Assembly: GCF_001039355.2 (NCBI RefSeq)
Contig: NW_019773603.1
Span: 373,350 to 437,349, forward strand
From: Lingula anatina
Lineage: Eukaryota > Brachiopoda > Lingulata > Lingulida > Lingulidae
DNA: 64,000 bases
Reading direction: 5' to 3'
The notes beneath the pieces were generated by a model, which had not been told where the DNA came from, searched no databases, and saw only the letters and a list, made by a program, of their open reading frames with translations. This document shows, piece by piece, positions 12,309 through 23,759 of this stretch (within the stretch, counting starts at the first letter, position 1; every line of letters starts with the position of its first letter). The translations under genes were made by a program, and so were the position numbers.

Positions 12309-12360
12309 ATCGGTTCCAGTGTAATCTGTATAACGTAACGTAACTAGTAGCTGCTCTGTC

Positions 12361-12368
12361 TTATATAA
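12361..12368 (-). promoter_or_regulatory. TATA box of vWA-2
   Basis: TATATAAG-type box on the minus strand about 55 bp upstream of the ATG, at the same place as in the other two copies. Two CATTGGC motifs lie upstream near 12,415-12,428. Confidence 0.7.
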
Positions 12369-13524
12369 TAGTAAGAACGGATGCGCTGCTGGCACACCTA
12401 TTGTGTTGTTATTGCCAATGGCCAATGTAACCGCCAAAGACGAATTTAATGGTAGTCTAGTACAAGGTATCATATGTGACTTTTGTATTAATTGAGGGGA
12501 AATATGTAGACTTATCGGCCACGTTTAAACATAGCTTCCCCAAGACTATCCTTGCGCTCCAGATTAAAAAAAAAATCAATGTATCAAAACCAATTTAAAA
12601 GCGTGGTAAGTCTAGAACCAATTCTTGCAATTTCTTTGTCTGAAAATACACAGAAATGTATGATATTGGGACAAAATTCCTCAAGAACAGGAACTTCAAT
12701 GTTGACTTGAAGGAAATAGCTGTATGTTGTAATGACAGTCTAAATGCAGCCCTTGTGACCCATGATGCCTCAAAGTGCGCTCGTTAAATGTTTGATTTCT
12801 GCCATGAACATGTTCTTTGAGACAACAAGGTTTTGACAAACCTACAACTGAGGAGTAAAATGAGACAATTATTGCGCCCGGCGCCTTGTTAGAAAATAAA
12901 CACACATGGCTTTGAGTGAAATACAAAGGATGACAAGAACATTGCGCCATGTTGCTATAAGTTTAATGGCAGCGTAATATGTGGGGTTTTACATTTTGAA
13001 TACAAACCGCATCGTTACATTCCACTCCTTTACTCTCACATTGATTACTACTTAAAGAGTGTCCGAATGGATATTTTGAAGTGGGATGTTCCAAAAATTA
13101 CCATCAACCTTCTGGGTAAGGCATCAGGAAGGAGTAGTACTCTTCTTCTCTATTGTCCCTGCAGGCTCTAAAGACAAATATTAACTTTTGATTAGGGCGT
13201 CTCTGGTAAATGAAAAGACCCTCGTAACTGAATATCAACTCCCTCCAGACACGTTGTTTATAGGTTTTGAATGCAATGATTACTCAATCCACTCCGGTAA
13301 TGCATTGCTGGCGAAGCCATGCAAAGCCTCAAATTTAAACGTCAATATTTAACCTGTATCAAGACGAATAGCAAAGCGCGGAACAACTCGAACCAAAACC
13401 TGCAATCGGTTTGTCTCAAAATACAAAGTAATGTATGAAATTGGAACAAAAGTCCTTAAGAACACAGGAATCCCAACGCAGACTTCAAGTACATAGCTGT
13501 CTGTTGTAATGATAGTCTATGGCT

Positions 13525-13731
13525 CTATTCCCATATATTTTAGATCGATCTATCCCCGCGGGGAGTCTCACTAGATTACTTTCAGATAATCCGACTTAAA
13601 TGTCCGTCCCGCCTACTACAAGCTTTAAGGGGGTAATTAACTTTCGTGTCCGCCCGGCTGACAGCTATTTAGCGTGAACCCCTAGGGAGTTAGGTCGATC
13701 TAAAGTAGGTCTATCTAATCTATGGAAATGG
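13525..13731. mobile_element. MITE (ATTCCCA/GATCGATC family), copy 1
   Basis: About 205 bp with inverted ends built from TTCCCA...TTTTAGATCGATC. The inside holds GGGGAGTCTCACTAGATTAC, a central GGGGGTAATTAACT and the mirrored half CCTAGGGAGTTAGGTCGATC. At least six copies lie in this window. No coding capacity. Confidence 0.75.
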
Positions 13732-13740
13732 GGTGTATGA

Positions 13741-13993
13741 CTGGGTTTTCACACATAGAATCTAACAGAATCCATCCATCTCCGAGAGTTTTCTCACTAA
13801 ATTGTTTTAAGCTTAAGAGTCGAAGATGTCTGACACGCCTACTGAAGCTGCTAAACGATGATTGATAACCCCCCTACCAGCTTCTGTAGGCGAGACAGAC
13901 ATCTAAGCTGCTTAAGCTGAATGTAATTTAGCGAGAGTCCCATTGGAAATAGGTCGATCCACAGATAATACGATAGGGTGTGAGAATAGTCCC
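13741..13993. mobile_element. MITE (ATTCCCA/GATCGATC family), copy 2, divergent
   Basis: It shares the GAGAGTTTTCTCACTAAATT and TTTAGCGAGAGTCCC modules and the GATCGATCC end with copy 1, with a different centre (two inverted halves around CTGAAGCTGCTAAACG / CCAGCTTCTGTAGGCG). It adjoins copy 1. Confidence 0.6.
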
Positions 13994-14330
13994 TAAGTGA
14001 GCCATGGTCGACCATAACATGCGCTCCTTAAATGTTTTATTTCTGCCATGTACATGTTCTTTGAGACTACATTTTTTTTTTTTTTGGCTCTGGCCATGTT
14101 GCTATAAGTTTAATGGCAGCGCAGTGCGTTGGGTTTTACGTTTTGAAATTTGGCCTTGCCATCTGAATACTGAGCGCATGTTTACAGATAAGTTCTTTAC
14201 TCTCACATTGATTACGAAATAATGTCAGTACGGGTATTTTGTAGGAAAGCAAGATGTTCCTAAAATGACCGCCAACTTTCTGGACATGGTCTAATAAAAG
14301 AGTAATAATATTATTTTATTTTGTCTCTGC

Positions 14331-14465
14331 AGGCTCTTAAGACACATTTGATCAGGGCATCTCTGGTGAATCAACAGTCCTTTACCACTGAATATCCACT
14401 TTCACCTGACACGTTGTTAATGGGGTTTGCATAACTAAGTTCAGCCCGGTGATGAATTGCTGGTG

Positions 14466-14524
<59 letters not shown>

Positions 14525-15050
14525 ACCAAGGGTAGGCAAAAAAGTGTTATAAGTATACGATTGAGATGTTTGTTCCCTGGTCCACATGCAGCTAATACCA
14601 AGAAATGAAAACTGCTGACTTTTGTCTACACCCAGTTGTTCCCCTGCGCAACTTTTATGCCTTAAAAATCTAAGTGCATTATGAGCAATTATTTTAAGAA
14701 AGGAAAAAAATACGTCCTAGCACCTTTTATTGGTATGTGACGAACGTTACACGCTTTCTTTGTAAGGTCTAATATTCACAAAGATGTTATAACTCTGTAA
14801 TGTACTACTGACTATTTAGTATCGAGTTAGTCTGTTGCCAGATCAGGTATTTGGTAAGTCGGTGATAATGCAGTTGGTGGGTAGTTAATCAGTTAGCAAA
14901 CTATTAAGTGTGGTGTTTAGTTACTTAGTTATTCAGTGCATGTAGATTATATGATGTGTTAGTTGTCCTTCAATCATAATGTGACAGGCAAGGGCTTCTT
15001 GTCGTTAGAAAATTAAGCAAATAATAAATGTTGGGATTCTACTCACCAGG
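14331..15050. other. Gene-free flank with (TAA)n
   Basis: No gene is seen. A (TAA)n microsatellite fills about 14,466-14,524. The rest is a diverged copy of 7,020-7,640. Confidence 0.6.
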
Positions 15051-15296
15051 CACCAGGCAAAAAGTTTAGGAACATAAACACGAGATAAATTACACCCTGA
15101 TGACCAAGGTGTTGCCATTTATTTAAAATGCTTTTGATAGTGGTGGTTTAGTCTTCATTATTGTTCTATTACAATGGCTTACATAATGCGCAAACAATGT
15201 CTGCATTGAACGGATCTCGTACATTTAGTGGATGTTATTGCGAGTCCAAAAGACACGAAAAGTTAACCATAAATATCACTGTGCTTTTCTTGTGAT

Positions 15297-15454
15297 TTAA
15301 ACATACTCTGCAAAATTTCCTATTTCGACAACACATCCTGGAGATGCTAGGTCGTCAATTCCATCTACATTCCCATGGTTACCTATGACAACCACGCAGA
15401 TAATCCATCCTGGAAATATATAAAGTTAATGAGTTGATAAATAATATAATCAGA

Positions 15455-15528
<74 letters not shown>

Positions 15529-16695
15529 CCCTATATATATATATATGAACGCCAGGGCAGGGGTGTTTATCAGTTCAATTGAAAGCATTCAGCGAGGGCC
15601 CCAGAGCAACTGTATCGATCTCCGTTCCCATAGGTTTTAGATCAATCTATCCCTGTGGGGAGTCTCACTAGATTACTGTCAGTTTAGCCGGCTTAATCGT
15701 CTGTCCCGCCTACTAAAAGCTGTAAGGGGGTAATTAACTATGGAGCGCGCTCGGCAGTCTGCAATTTAGCGTGAACTCCAAGGGAGTTAGGTCGATCTAA
15801 ATCTAAATCTCTGGATCGAACTAAATCTCTGGGAATGCACCCATAGATTTACAGGTATAAGGAATGAAATCTTAAAGTAAGCGTTTTTGTTCTTTCAGTA
15901 ACTGACATTATATATATATAAAGTGGTAACTATATGAATTTGAACTTTGGGCATATTTCAGGGGTCACATCAATTATAGTCTCATCAGAAAAGAGAGAAT
16001 ATCACTTGAAATTTTGTTGACTGCATTTGGCGTTTAATAAGAAATTCAAAATATAATTATACATTCACTGATAAGGTTATCACAGTAGCCTATATTTCAA
16101 ACCAAAAGGTACTTAAGCTGCTAAAGTTACTAAAGCTGCTAAACGATAATTTCAATTTCAATTACCCTCTAACAGCTTCAGTGGACGTGTCAGACATGTA
16201 AGTCGGTTCAGTTGTTTGCAATTTAGGGAGTCCCCTAGGAGAGGGATCGATCAACAGCTTGTAAGAGACGGTCTGGGAATGGTCCCTTAGTCCGAATGTT
16301 GACTTGATCATTTTGGCAATACAGACTTCAGGGATATACTGACCTTGTTCCTTAATTTGCGTTGCTGTTGGTCGTGGATCGCCCTGGTTAAACAACCCTT
16401 CAGTAAATAGCCATATTAGCTTCTGTTTATTTTCTATGAAAAAGTCTTCAAACATGAGCTTCGCAGTCTGCAAAGCCTTTTTTGTATTCGTAGCTCCCAC
16501 TTGCAAAGAGAAAAATATATCAGTGTATGGGTGTGTGCTCGTTTATGTTCATGAGAGAGGTAGAGAAAGAGAGAGAGACAGAGAGTAAGTGTATGCCCAT
16601 GTGTATGTGTATATGAGAGAGAGAGAGAGAAAGAGAAAGAGAGAAATAAATGCTTTTGTAATAATGTATGTGTGTGTTCGCGTGCGTGTATGTGC

Positions 16696-16746
<51 letters not shown>

Positions 16747-18248
16747 TGTGTACGCGTGTTTATGTTTATGGCAGAGAGAGAGAGAGAGAGAGGAAAGAGC
16801 GCGAGGAAACAAATGGACTTACTTCTCTTGTGAATCGCGTCGATGTGACCTTGAACGGTGGCCAAATCAGTGTGTTCATTCAACTCGAACTCTCTCACCA
16901 CATCAGTGGCAAACGTCAATGCACCAACCCGGGTTCCATCGGGGGTAATGGGACTATGCCTATTGATGAATTCAGCAATCATCTGAGAAATAAAGGAACA
17001 GCTGTCGCCAATGCATACCACGCAACTGAGCTATGGTAAAGGCATATTGATTAAGAATACATGGAATCATATATATATATTTAAAATATTTGATGCGACT
17101 TTATCACGTCAAGTACTCTGTACGTCACCCTATAAAACACTAGAGAACAAGCCAGCCTGAGAGGAACCATTCTAATTCCATTTCTTATTACCCAAAACAT
17201 GATTACAATTAAACCAAGCTGTACACAGAAAGATAACAAAATGGGCCGACGCTCGCCCCATATGTTTCCTTTATAACTAAAAATAATAATAATCAAAACA
17301 CGTTAGAAATAGTCCATGGTAAGATCACTGACTTGTGAGAACGGAAGATGATTACGTACAGTGTATATCAGCACCCAGCAAAAATTAAAAAAAAATGGAA
17401 TGTTTTAAAGAGGCCCTATTTACCTTTGTTGCATATTTCTGAATATTAAACTCGGTATCATCAATGCTCGAACTGCTGTCCAATGCGAAGACAATATCAA
17501 AATCGGGGATGTTGCAGTTGGCTTGATTGGAAGTACAGGGAGATACAATCTTCTGTAGAATACCCGATAGACTTGTCAGTGTTGATGTCCCTTGTTGATA
17601 GTATATTAAATTTTGGCAATACATGAGAATATTCCATTACAATTCACCTTTCAGTACCCTTTTTAGTAGTTCGAGACCCCACATGCATAAACATTTCACT
17701 CACTTAATTGTTATTACACATTTACCAAGCAATCACAGTTTCGATTTCGTCACTATTTTAGAACAAACTTAAGATCTGCACAGGGGTCAATTGTAGAACA
17801 AAGTAAATGATTAACAGAGATACCGAATACACGATACCACACTTCAAAGCGATGCCGTTGATTTCCGATGGTCTCCCCGCCTCCACACGCGCCAATAAAC
17901 GGATCAAATCTCGGCTCCGAGGTATAATTGCTAGGCCCCTGCAGTAACGGCGCTTGTGGAGGAGATCATCATGGATTTATCGGCATCGCTTTTGAAGTGG
18001 GGTCGGCCATATTTAGTTGGCAGATCAGTTTGTACTATTATACTGAAAATTAGCCCTATTACAGTCAAGATACATATTGATGTGTGTCATATGTCATATT
18101 GTATCATATTGAACGTTCTCCTATTCATCGACAATATATGGAATGTAATTATCAGTAATTTACCTTCACCCTGGGGAATAGAGTTAACCACACAGCACTC
18201 TGACAGCAACAGCACAGCTAACAGAATAAGTGCACAGAAGCGCTCCAT
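15297..18248 (-). CDS. vWA-3: secreted single von Willebrand A domain protein, 5 exons, 226 aa
   Basis: Exons on the minus strand: 18248-18164, 17590-17424, 16982-16823, 16499-16344, 15409-15297, all GT-AG. The start chosen aligns with the paralogues; an in-frame ATG lies 7 codons upstream (18269). Exon 1 is a signal peptide (MERFCALILLAVLLLSEC). The MIDAS DSSSS is present in exon 2 and Thr in GALTF in exon 3. In exon 4 the second MIDAS Asp is replaced by Glu (LFTEGLFN, against TD in vWA-2). The protein ends early after GNFAEYV, about 16 to 19 residues before the other copies. Exon 2 is one codon shorter. Introns carry long (AG)n and (TA)n tracts and MITE copies. The gene looks intact, but metal binding may be changed. 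Confidence 0.82.
15458..15526. repeat. (TA)n microsatellite
   Basis: About 34 uninterrupted TA units in intron 4 of vWA-3; both strands give spurious Tyr-Ile repeat frames. Confidence 0.95.
15624..15838. mobile_element. MITE (ATTCCCA/GATCGATC family), copy 3
   Basis: Runs from TTCCCATAGGTTTTAGATC to AAATCTCTGGGAATG, with the family internal modules in order. It lies in intron 4 of vWA-3. Confidence 0.75.
16115..16289. mobile_element. MITE (ATTCCCA/GATCGATC family), copy 4, partial
   Basis: Contains the copy-2-like modules GCTGCTAAACGATAATT and TTTAGGGAGTCCCCTAG and the end GGTCTGGGAATGGTC. It ends about 55 bp from exon 4 of vWA-3, within intron 4. Confidence 0.6.
16700..16742. repeat. (AG)n microsatellite
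   Basis: Part of a 250 bp purine-rich, GAGA-repeat stretch (about 16,555-16,800) filling intron 3 of vWA-3. vWA-1 and vWA-2 have shorter GAGA tracts at the same place, so the microsatellite predates the duplication and expanded here. Confidence 0.9.
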
Positions 18249-18310
18249 GTCGGCTTCGGCGGCCAACAACTAGCGGTGGATCTGTATAACGTAACTATTA
18301 TTTGCTCTGT

Positions 18311-18319
18311 TTTATATAA
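18311..18319 (-). promoter_or_regulatory. TATA box of vWA-3
   Basis: TTATATAAAA-type box on the minus strand about 64 bp upstream of the ATG, matching the TATA position in the other two vWA genes. Confidence 0.65.
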
Positions 18320-19306
18320 TACTGTAACGTGACAGGGGTTCAGCCTGATCCTTCCTGTAACTTGATGAAGTTTATTTCTAGTTAGCCCTGTTTAACCTGA
18401 ATTTCAACGATTGCACTGCCACGATAAACAGTTGGGAATAGGAGCCGCCATCTTGTAACGTCATGCAGCCTTGACATACAGCATAGCCATTAAAAAAACT
18501 AGACACTTTAATAGCTTGCGCTGTCTACAACTTAAGTGCAAGTACGCAATACTTACCATAGTGGTAATGATTATAAGATGATTAAGATTGGCAGCTTTGG
18601 TTGCTCATCGTAACCGCTGTTAAACCCGTAATTAAGCTATTAACTTGACTAGTAATATTATGTATGGGATTTGGTACAGGCACTATAGATGTGCAGTATT
18701 GCTTAACCTGGTCCTGAAAAGTGTGCAATTTGCAAACGTGTTTTCTTGGAAAGCATGAGCCAGCATTAACATGTTGCAATACCCGCTTGTCGGCTGTATT
18801 ACACTGTATTAATTACTGTCGTTAATGTTATATCATTGTTCTCAGCATATGGAAAGACGATGCGTACGTGCTACTTACAGTGTTTATCTGTTGTAGTTCT
18901 TTTTCCTGTATCAGTATGGCAGTAAAAAGGTGCAGTGAAGGAATATATCCGATGTTATTATACTGAGTATATTCTATTTATTTAAATACTTCGCAGGGGC
19001 AGAACAAATAAATAAATAAATATGTTTTCATCTACGAAGAACCAACAACATAGCTTTGTTGTCAGTGCCCACAGGTGGAGGACTTGGTTTCGACCCTTTC
19101 CAGAGACGTGCACGCTTTCATAGAACGAAAATTGGAATGGTGGACTAACAGATCCAGAAATCAAATATGGCGACCCAATAAAAAACTTCATTCAGAATAA
19201 TACACTGAATAGATTTCAACAAGCATTCAAGTGGGTCGACCACATTTGATCCGCGGCCACATTTGATACCTATTCTGAATGAGGCCATTAAAGGAACCCT
19301 CTGTCT
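18320..19306. other. Boundary between the vWA and EF-hand clusters
   Basis: No gene is seen. About 18,700-18,920 is a diverged copy of the block that follows the EF-hand genes (shared ATGTTGCAATACCCGCTTGT core), suggesting that an EF-hand unit once stood here. Confidence 0.55.
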
Positions 19307-19466
19307 CCACGCTTGGTGTTGGGTACTTAGGAGTTGAATCAAGGGTGAGGTGGTATTTTGAAAGTGAAAATATGTGTTATTATAACCTAGCTTTCAGTGC
19401 CGCGACGGCAACTGAGATGTATCCACCTCGGAGAGGCGCAAACGTCTACACCCTATCTATACCAGG
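19307..19466 (+). repeat. SINE-like dispersed repeat, copy 1
   Basis: The core CTTGGTGTTGGGTACTTAGG then GTTGAATCAAGG, and a 3-prime end near CAACGTCTACACC-type sequence, recurs at about 21,176-21,312 (plus), 26,178-26,280 (minus) and 62,880-63,030 (minus). The copy at 21 kb ends in a long (TA)n. That suggests a retroposed short element; no tRNA-like head is clear. Confidence 0.5.
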
Positions 19467-19867
19467 GCCAATTTTTTGCAGGTATATTGTCAAAGATGTC
19501 ACGTAGGCAGGCCAAGCGCAAGTATACAAGAAAAATAGTCATTTATATTGTCTTAAAAAAGTGATATTAAAGTGCCCATGATGTAGAGAAAAAATGAATC
19601 TATATACTGGATATAACTTGAAACGATCGAGCAACACTACATTTCGACCTTATCACAGTGTCTTCCTCAGGTGAAATAACGCTTTCACCGGTCATTCTAT
19701 TTTGCCTCAACTTATTAAGTTAAAACGCTTCTTGATGAATCAAGTCATTTACGTTGACCCTGGGTTATTCCATTGGATACGGCTCAATTTGACGTTATCC
19801 TTTCTTAAACTGCTTCCTTCAACACCACATTCGAACTTATTTGGATGAAATAAAACTCGGTGTTCAA

Positions 19868-20038
19868 CAACACAAAATATTTTGTCATGATTTTAACGTT
19901 CAAGAAGGGATCGACGAGTCTTTTATGAATTGTATCAATGGGAACCAAAACGGTAGCTTCGAGAAGGAAGAGTTCCTGAAAGCAGCTCATGATTATTTTC
20001 ACAACCGAAAGGATGATCTCTCGTGTTTCGAAGTCTGA
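19868..20038 (+). pseudogene. EF-A: 3-prime remnant of a secreted EF-hand gene
   Basis: Only the last ~55 codons of exon 2 remain, from the HK..FC position to the stop, aligning with gene EF-B (FNVQEGID..., EEFLKAAHDYF...). The EF-4 loop has lost its first Asp (NGNQNGSFEKEE). The 3-prime flank, including TATTGATAAGA and GGTGCATGGTTCTTAAATAG, also matches EF-B, so this is a tandem relic and not a retrocopy. No exon 1 or EF-1 region lies upstream. Confidence 0.8.
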
Positions 20039-20779
20039 TATTGATAAGACATTTGACTTTCAAAGAAATGTGACATATAATTGAATAATAAATGAACATC
20101 GGTGCATGGTTCTTAAATAGTCCGATGATAACATACTCAATTTTGCTTTTTTTAAATGTTGCAGTCCAACAGCATTTTTTTAATTACTCGCAATTTCTAA
20201 AGCAATTTCATGATTTTTTTAAAAATTTTCTTAGGTCGGAAGGAGGAAAGATTATTTAATTTTATGGCACTATTGAAAACATGTAAGGCCAATTTTAACG
20301 TATTTCAGCCAAATATTAAAATATTAAAAACAACGATTCTTATTTGATGAAGGATCTTATTTGTTCTTAATACACGACCTACTTTTAAAACATCATTTAA
20401 AAAGGGCGACTGGATACAACACATCTTGTAAAATCCACATTCTAATGGAACCATTTATTCAGCCTGACCAACAACTACAATGCAGAACCGATCTATCGGG
20501 AAAAATGCTTCTTTGAGGTTTGCTTTGTTTGTTAATAGAACTCATTAATGAATAAATTGGCATTTATCTTATGGCAATTGCAATGGTCAGAAGGTTAAAC
20601 GTGTTCGATGCATTCTGGAAAGTGCAAATACACAGTAAGACCCAATCAGTTTTGGTACATATAATGACATCCAATATCAGCACGATGTGGCGCGTTGTGC
20701 GTTACTCCTTAAATTACCAGTAAAATCATGTATGAGATTGGGCATAGACGCAATGTAAATTATTTCTTATTCTGATGTA

Positions 20780-21000
20780 CAATGTCCCTGAAAAGGATTC
20801 AGTCGTGTAATTTTACAGGCATAACCCACTATCAACGTGTCGCAGTACCCGCTTATCGGCTGTATAACACTGTATTGACTACCGTCATTAATGTTACCTA
20901 ATTGTCATCCGTCTATGAAGACACCAAGCCTACGTGCCGCTTACATCGTTCACTGTGATCTAATGTTTTATTTCGTACCAGCATGATATTAGAAAGACGC
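20780..21000. repeat. EF-hand unit 3-prime block, diverged
   Basis: Shares the order CGCAGTACCCGCTTATCGGC, ATAACACTGTATTGACT and GTCTATG with the blocks after EF-C, EF-E and others. It follows the EF-A relic. Confidence 0.55.
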
Positions 21001-21175
21001 AGTAAAGAAATAAATCTAAGGAATAATGACTATATGCTGTTAAATTAAATAGTTACGGTTGTATAAATAGATAAATAAGTCGGTTGTCATCTAAGGTCAT
21101 ATGGCCTTGGGGTTAATGTCAGCATTCGGATCTAGGGGACATGGCATCGACATGCTAATCCTTCATAACCGGTAC

Positions 21176-21311
21176 CTGCTGTCTCCCCGCTTGGTGCTTG
21201 GCACTTAGGAGGTTGAATCAAGGATAAAGTGTCTGGTCTGGCAGTGGAGGGTTTTTTGCTATGCTGACTTGTAGCGCCTAATCCGGTAGTTGGCCCAACG
21301 TCTACATCACC

Positions 21312-21312
<1 letters not shown>
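21176..21312 (+). repeat. SINE-like dispersed repeat, copy 2
   Basis: Contains GGTACCTGCTG, CTTGGTGCTTGGCACTTAGG and CAACGTCTACATCACC, and then passes straight into the (TA)n at 21,313. Confidence 0.5.

Positions 21313-21382
<70 letters not shown>
21313..21382. repeat. (TA)n microsatellite
   Basis: About 35 TA units at the end of the SINE-like repeat; probably grown from its tail. Confidence 0.95.
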
Positions 21383-21386
<4 letters not shown>

Positions 21387-21529
21387 TACATTTCACGAAG
21401 CAACTTAGAGAGACATGTGGACCTATCTCAAGTACAATATACAAGAACAAACTTATGTTAAAAGAGCAATTCGAAATTGGCCATGGTGTATTCAATAAGA
21501 TGCAATAATAGTTTGCGTTTTTTAAACCT

Positions 21530-21672
21530 CGCACTCAAACTTGCTAAACTTGATTGGATAAAATGTACCTTTGAACTCTCCACAAGGAACTGTCTATTTA
21601 ATGAATTCGCTTATTCAAGACGGTACAGAACACATAGAACGCTGATCTAAAAACGATTAACTCGTTCAGTCG
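21530..21672 (+). promoter_or_regulatory. Conserved EF-hand promoter block (EF-B)
   Basis: Matches the block before EF-D, -E, -G and -H: TGATTGGATAAAATGTACCT, CTCTCCACA, a TATTTAA TATA-like box near 21,596, then ACAGAACACATAGAACGCTGATC up to the ATG. Order and spacing are kept; function is inferred from conservation and position. Confidence 0.6.
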
Positions 21673-23727
21673 ATGATTAAAATGTTTCTTCCACGCGTGA
21701 TTTGCTTGCTGTTGGTGGTTGTTAATGTAATGGGTTCTGGAGCTGAGAAGGGTCAGAAGGTAAGGCGTTCTGTTTGTTTTGTGCACAGCTCACAGATAAA
21801 GATAAAGTCTAGTTTTTCATTTTTGACACAATAAGTCCCCTATCTAACTAACTGTTGTTGTGATGCATTCAAAATATGTCGAGACTTATAAATGAAGTAT
21901 ACATATTTTGGAGAACGAGGTCAATGAGATTTATTCTGTTTTTTTCAACTTATGAATGAGTCACAGCGACTACAAAATAATACTTTCCAATTTTAAGCAT
22001 TTATTTAGACTTTAGAGATGTGTATGTACGTGGATGACCTATGAAATGCACGACTCTCTACGGTATAGCACTGAATACACACATCAACGTATTTAACATT
22101 TTAATAACCCATTGAAATTCTAGCATAATTGTAAGCGAACCTGTCATCCCTTTGTTGAGGGGCCGTTTACGTTTTGATCATCCTTTTGGTGATACGCTGG
22201 TTGTTGATGTTTGAAGTATTTAAGCAAAAGCAGAAAAAAACAATCTTGGTAAAAACAACATTTTACATGGCCTCTTACGTGATATGCAAGTGCTGTAACA
22301 TGCTTTGTATTCAAATAAACATTTTTTTGTCTAGAGACAATTGTATTTTTATAGTAAAGTTGCCAATTTGTATTTTTGAAGGTCCTTAGTATTGTATTTT
22401 TCCATGAGATTTTTACAGAATTAAAACTATTTGCGTGAAGAGTACATGGCATATTCTATGCTTCTGATTGGCGTTCATTTTATAACACAACCATAAAATA
22501 TGTCTCCAAGATGGGTACTGTGTAAAGGCTTTAAGTGCCCAAAAGCTACGGTTTTATATCGCGCGTGAGATACTATTATCAAGACTATAAATACTGTGCT
22601 TAAATAGACTTTTTTGATGTTTGCCAAACCTCACATCGATACAGCAGACCCTCAGTGAACCTCAGTGGGAAAAAACGTGTCAATCCCTCCCCGATGGTTC
22701 ATGGACGTTACACGCCCTAATCCATAATATGCAAGCTCTTTTTCTCGACTATGAAGTCCAAGTTATAGAAATCAAATCAAATAATATTCTGTAGTCAGTT
22801 ATATTTGTTATATTTTGTTTTCCTTAATTCAAAAAGTGTACTTTTCACGCACTTCACACATGTTCAATTGATCCATAACCTCTTGAAGCTCCTTGTTAAA
22901 GAGCCGTGGTATATTAGGTCTGCTAAAATTTGAGATTCGAGCTGTTGGCCATCTATGTGTCATTAGCTTTGACGCATCCTTTGTCCGATGACCTAATATT
23001 AAGAGTTGGCATATAGCATTTAAAAGAGATCGTCTTTGAAGACTCAGAACGATTGAAAATTTTTGCTACATGTACTTGTGGAAAGATATACTCGTTGCCT
23101 TGGAATGTTTCACTCGCTCTGTCCACAGAGAACAAAAATCATATAAACCTTAGATTTTAAGTATTACCAGAGAGAAAATTTTGTCTCATTTATAAACTTC
23201 AGGACGAACTGGATATAGGGGACGAGTGGCGCGCTAAGATAGTCCGTTTCTTCTCTATTCTGGATGCTGACAAGGACGGAATTGTAAACCGCCACGACTA
23301 TGTTGACAAGACTTTAGAAAGAGCTAGAAAATATTTTGTTGCGGACAAGATAAATGACTTCAATGATACCGTTTCCGAAGCGTGGGGTAATTTTTGGTCT
23401 TTCTCTGAAAATGAATACAAAGGCAGTTTTGAGAGAAAAGATGCTATTTGGATTCACAAACGTCTATTCAAAGGAAACCTAAGAGAATCAAGCAGTGATT
23501 GGGAAGAGGGCATCTTTCGAGCAGCAGATGGTGACGACAACGAAGAGCTCAACGTCTACGAGCACAAAACATTCTGTTTGGTATTTAACGTTCAAGAAGG
23601 CATCGACAAGTCATTTGAGTATATCGATCAGAATCAAAATGGCATTATCGATAAGGAAGAATTCCTGAAAGCAGCTCATGATTATTTTTACAGCCGAAAA
23701 AAAGATTCCTGGTTTTTCGGAATCTGA
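21673..23727 (+). CDS. EF-B: secreted four-EF-hand protein, 2 exons, 203 aa, divergent copy
   Basis: Exon 1 is 21673-21759 (29 codons, signal peptide MIKMFLPRVICLLLVVVNVM, donor AAG|GTAAGG). Exon 2 is 23203-23727 (174 codons and TGA, acceptor TTCAG), spliced in phase 0. Exon 2 has no ATG at all, so an ATG-based frame search misses it. Exon-2 length equals EF-C, -E and -G. Loop 1 is DADKDGIVNRHD, with Asp instead of Glu at position 12. Loop 3 is DGDDNEELNVYE, with the central Gly lost. Loop 4, DQNQNGIIDKEE, is canonical. Region 2 has no usable loop. The tail is SWFFGI. The family resembles sarcoplasmic calcium-binding proteins (four EF-hands, site 2 degenerate, ~175 aa) with a signal peptide added. 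It is the most divergent intact copy; AATAAA follows the stop. Confidence 0.82.
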
Positions 23728-23759
23728 TATTGATAAGAAATTCGACTTTCACAGAAATG

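Larger units (their letters stand above)
12530..14330. repeat. Tandemly duplicated 5-prime flank between vWA-2 and vWA-3
   Basis: The vWA 5-prime flank occurs twice: about 12,530-13,290, then 13,330-13,510 continued at 13,995-14,450. The second copy is interrupted by two MITEs (13,525-13,993). No vWA exon lies between the copies, so either the flank alone was duplicated or a fourth gene was lost. Confidence 0.65.

Noticed and set aside
16434-17021. 195-codon minus-strand frame with Leu-Ser-His-Thr repeats
   Set aside because: It joins vWA-3 exons 3 and 4 by reading through a GAGA microsatellite intron. The GT-AG splice with matching phases in all three copies is the better model.
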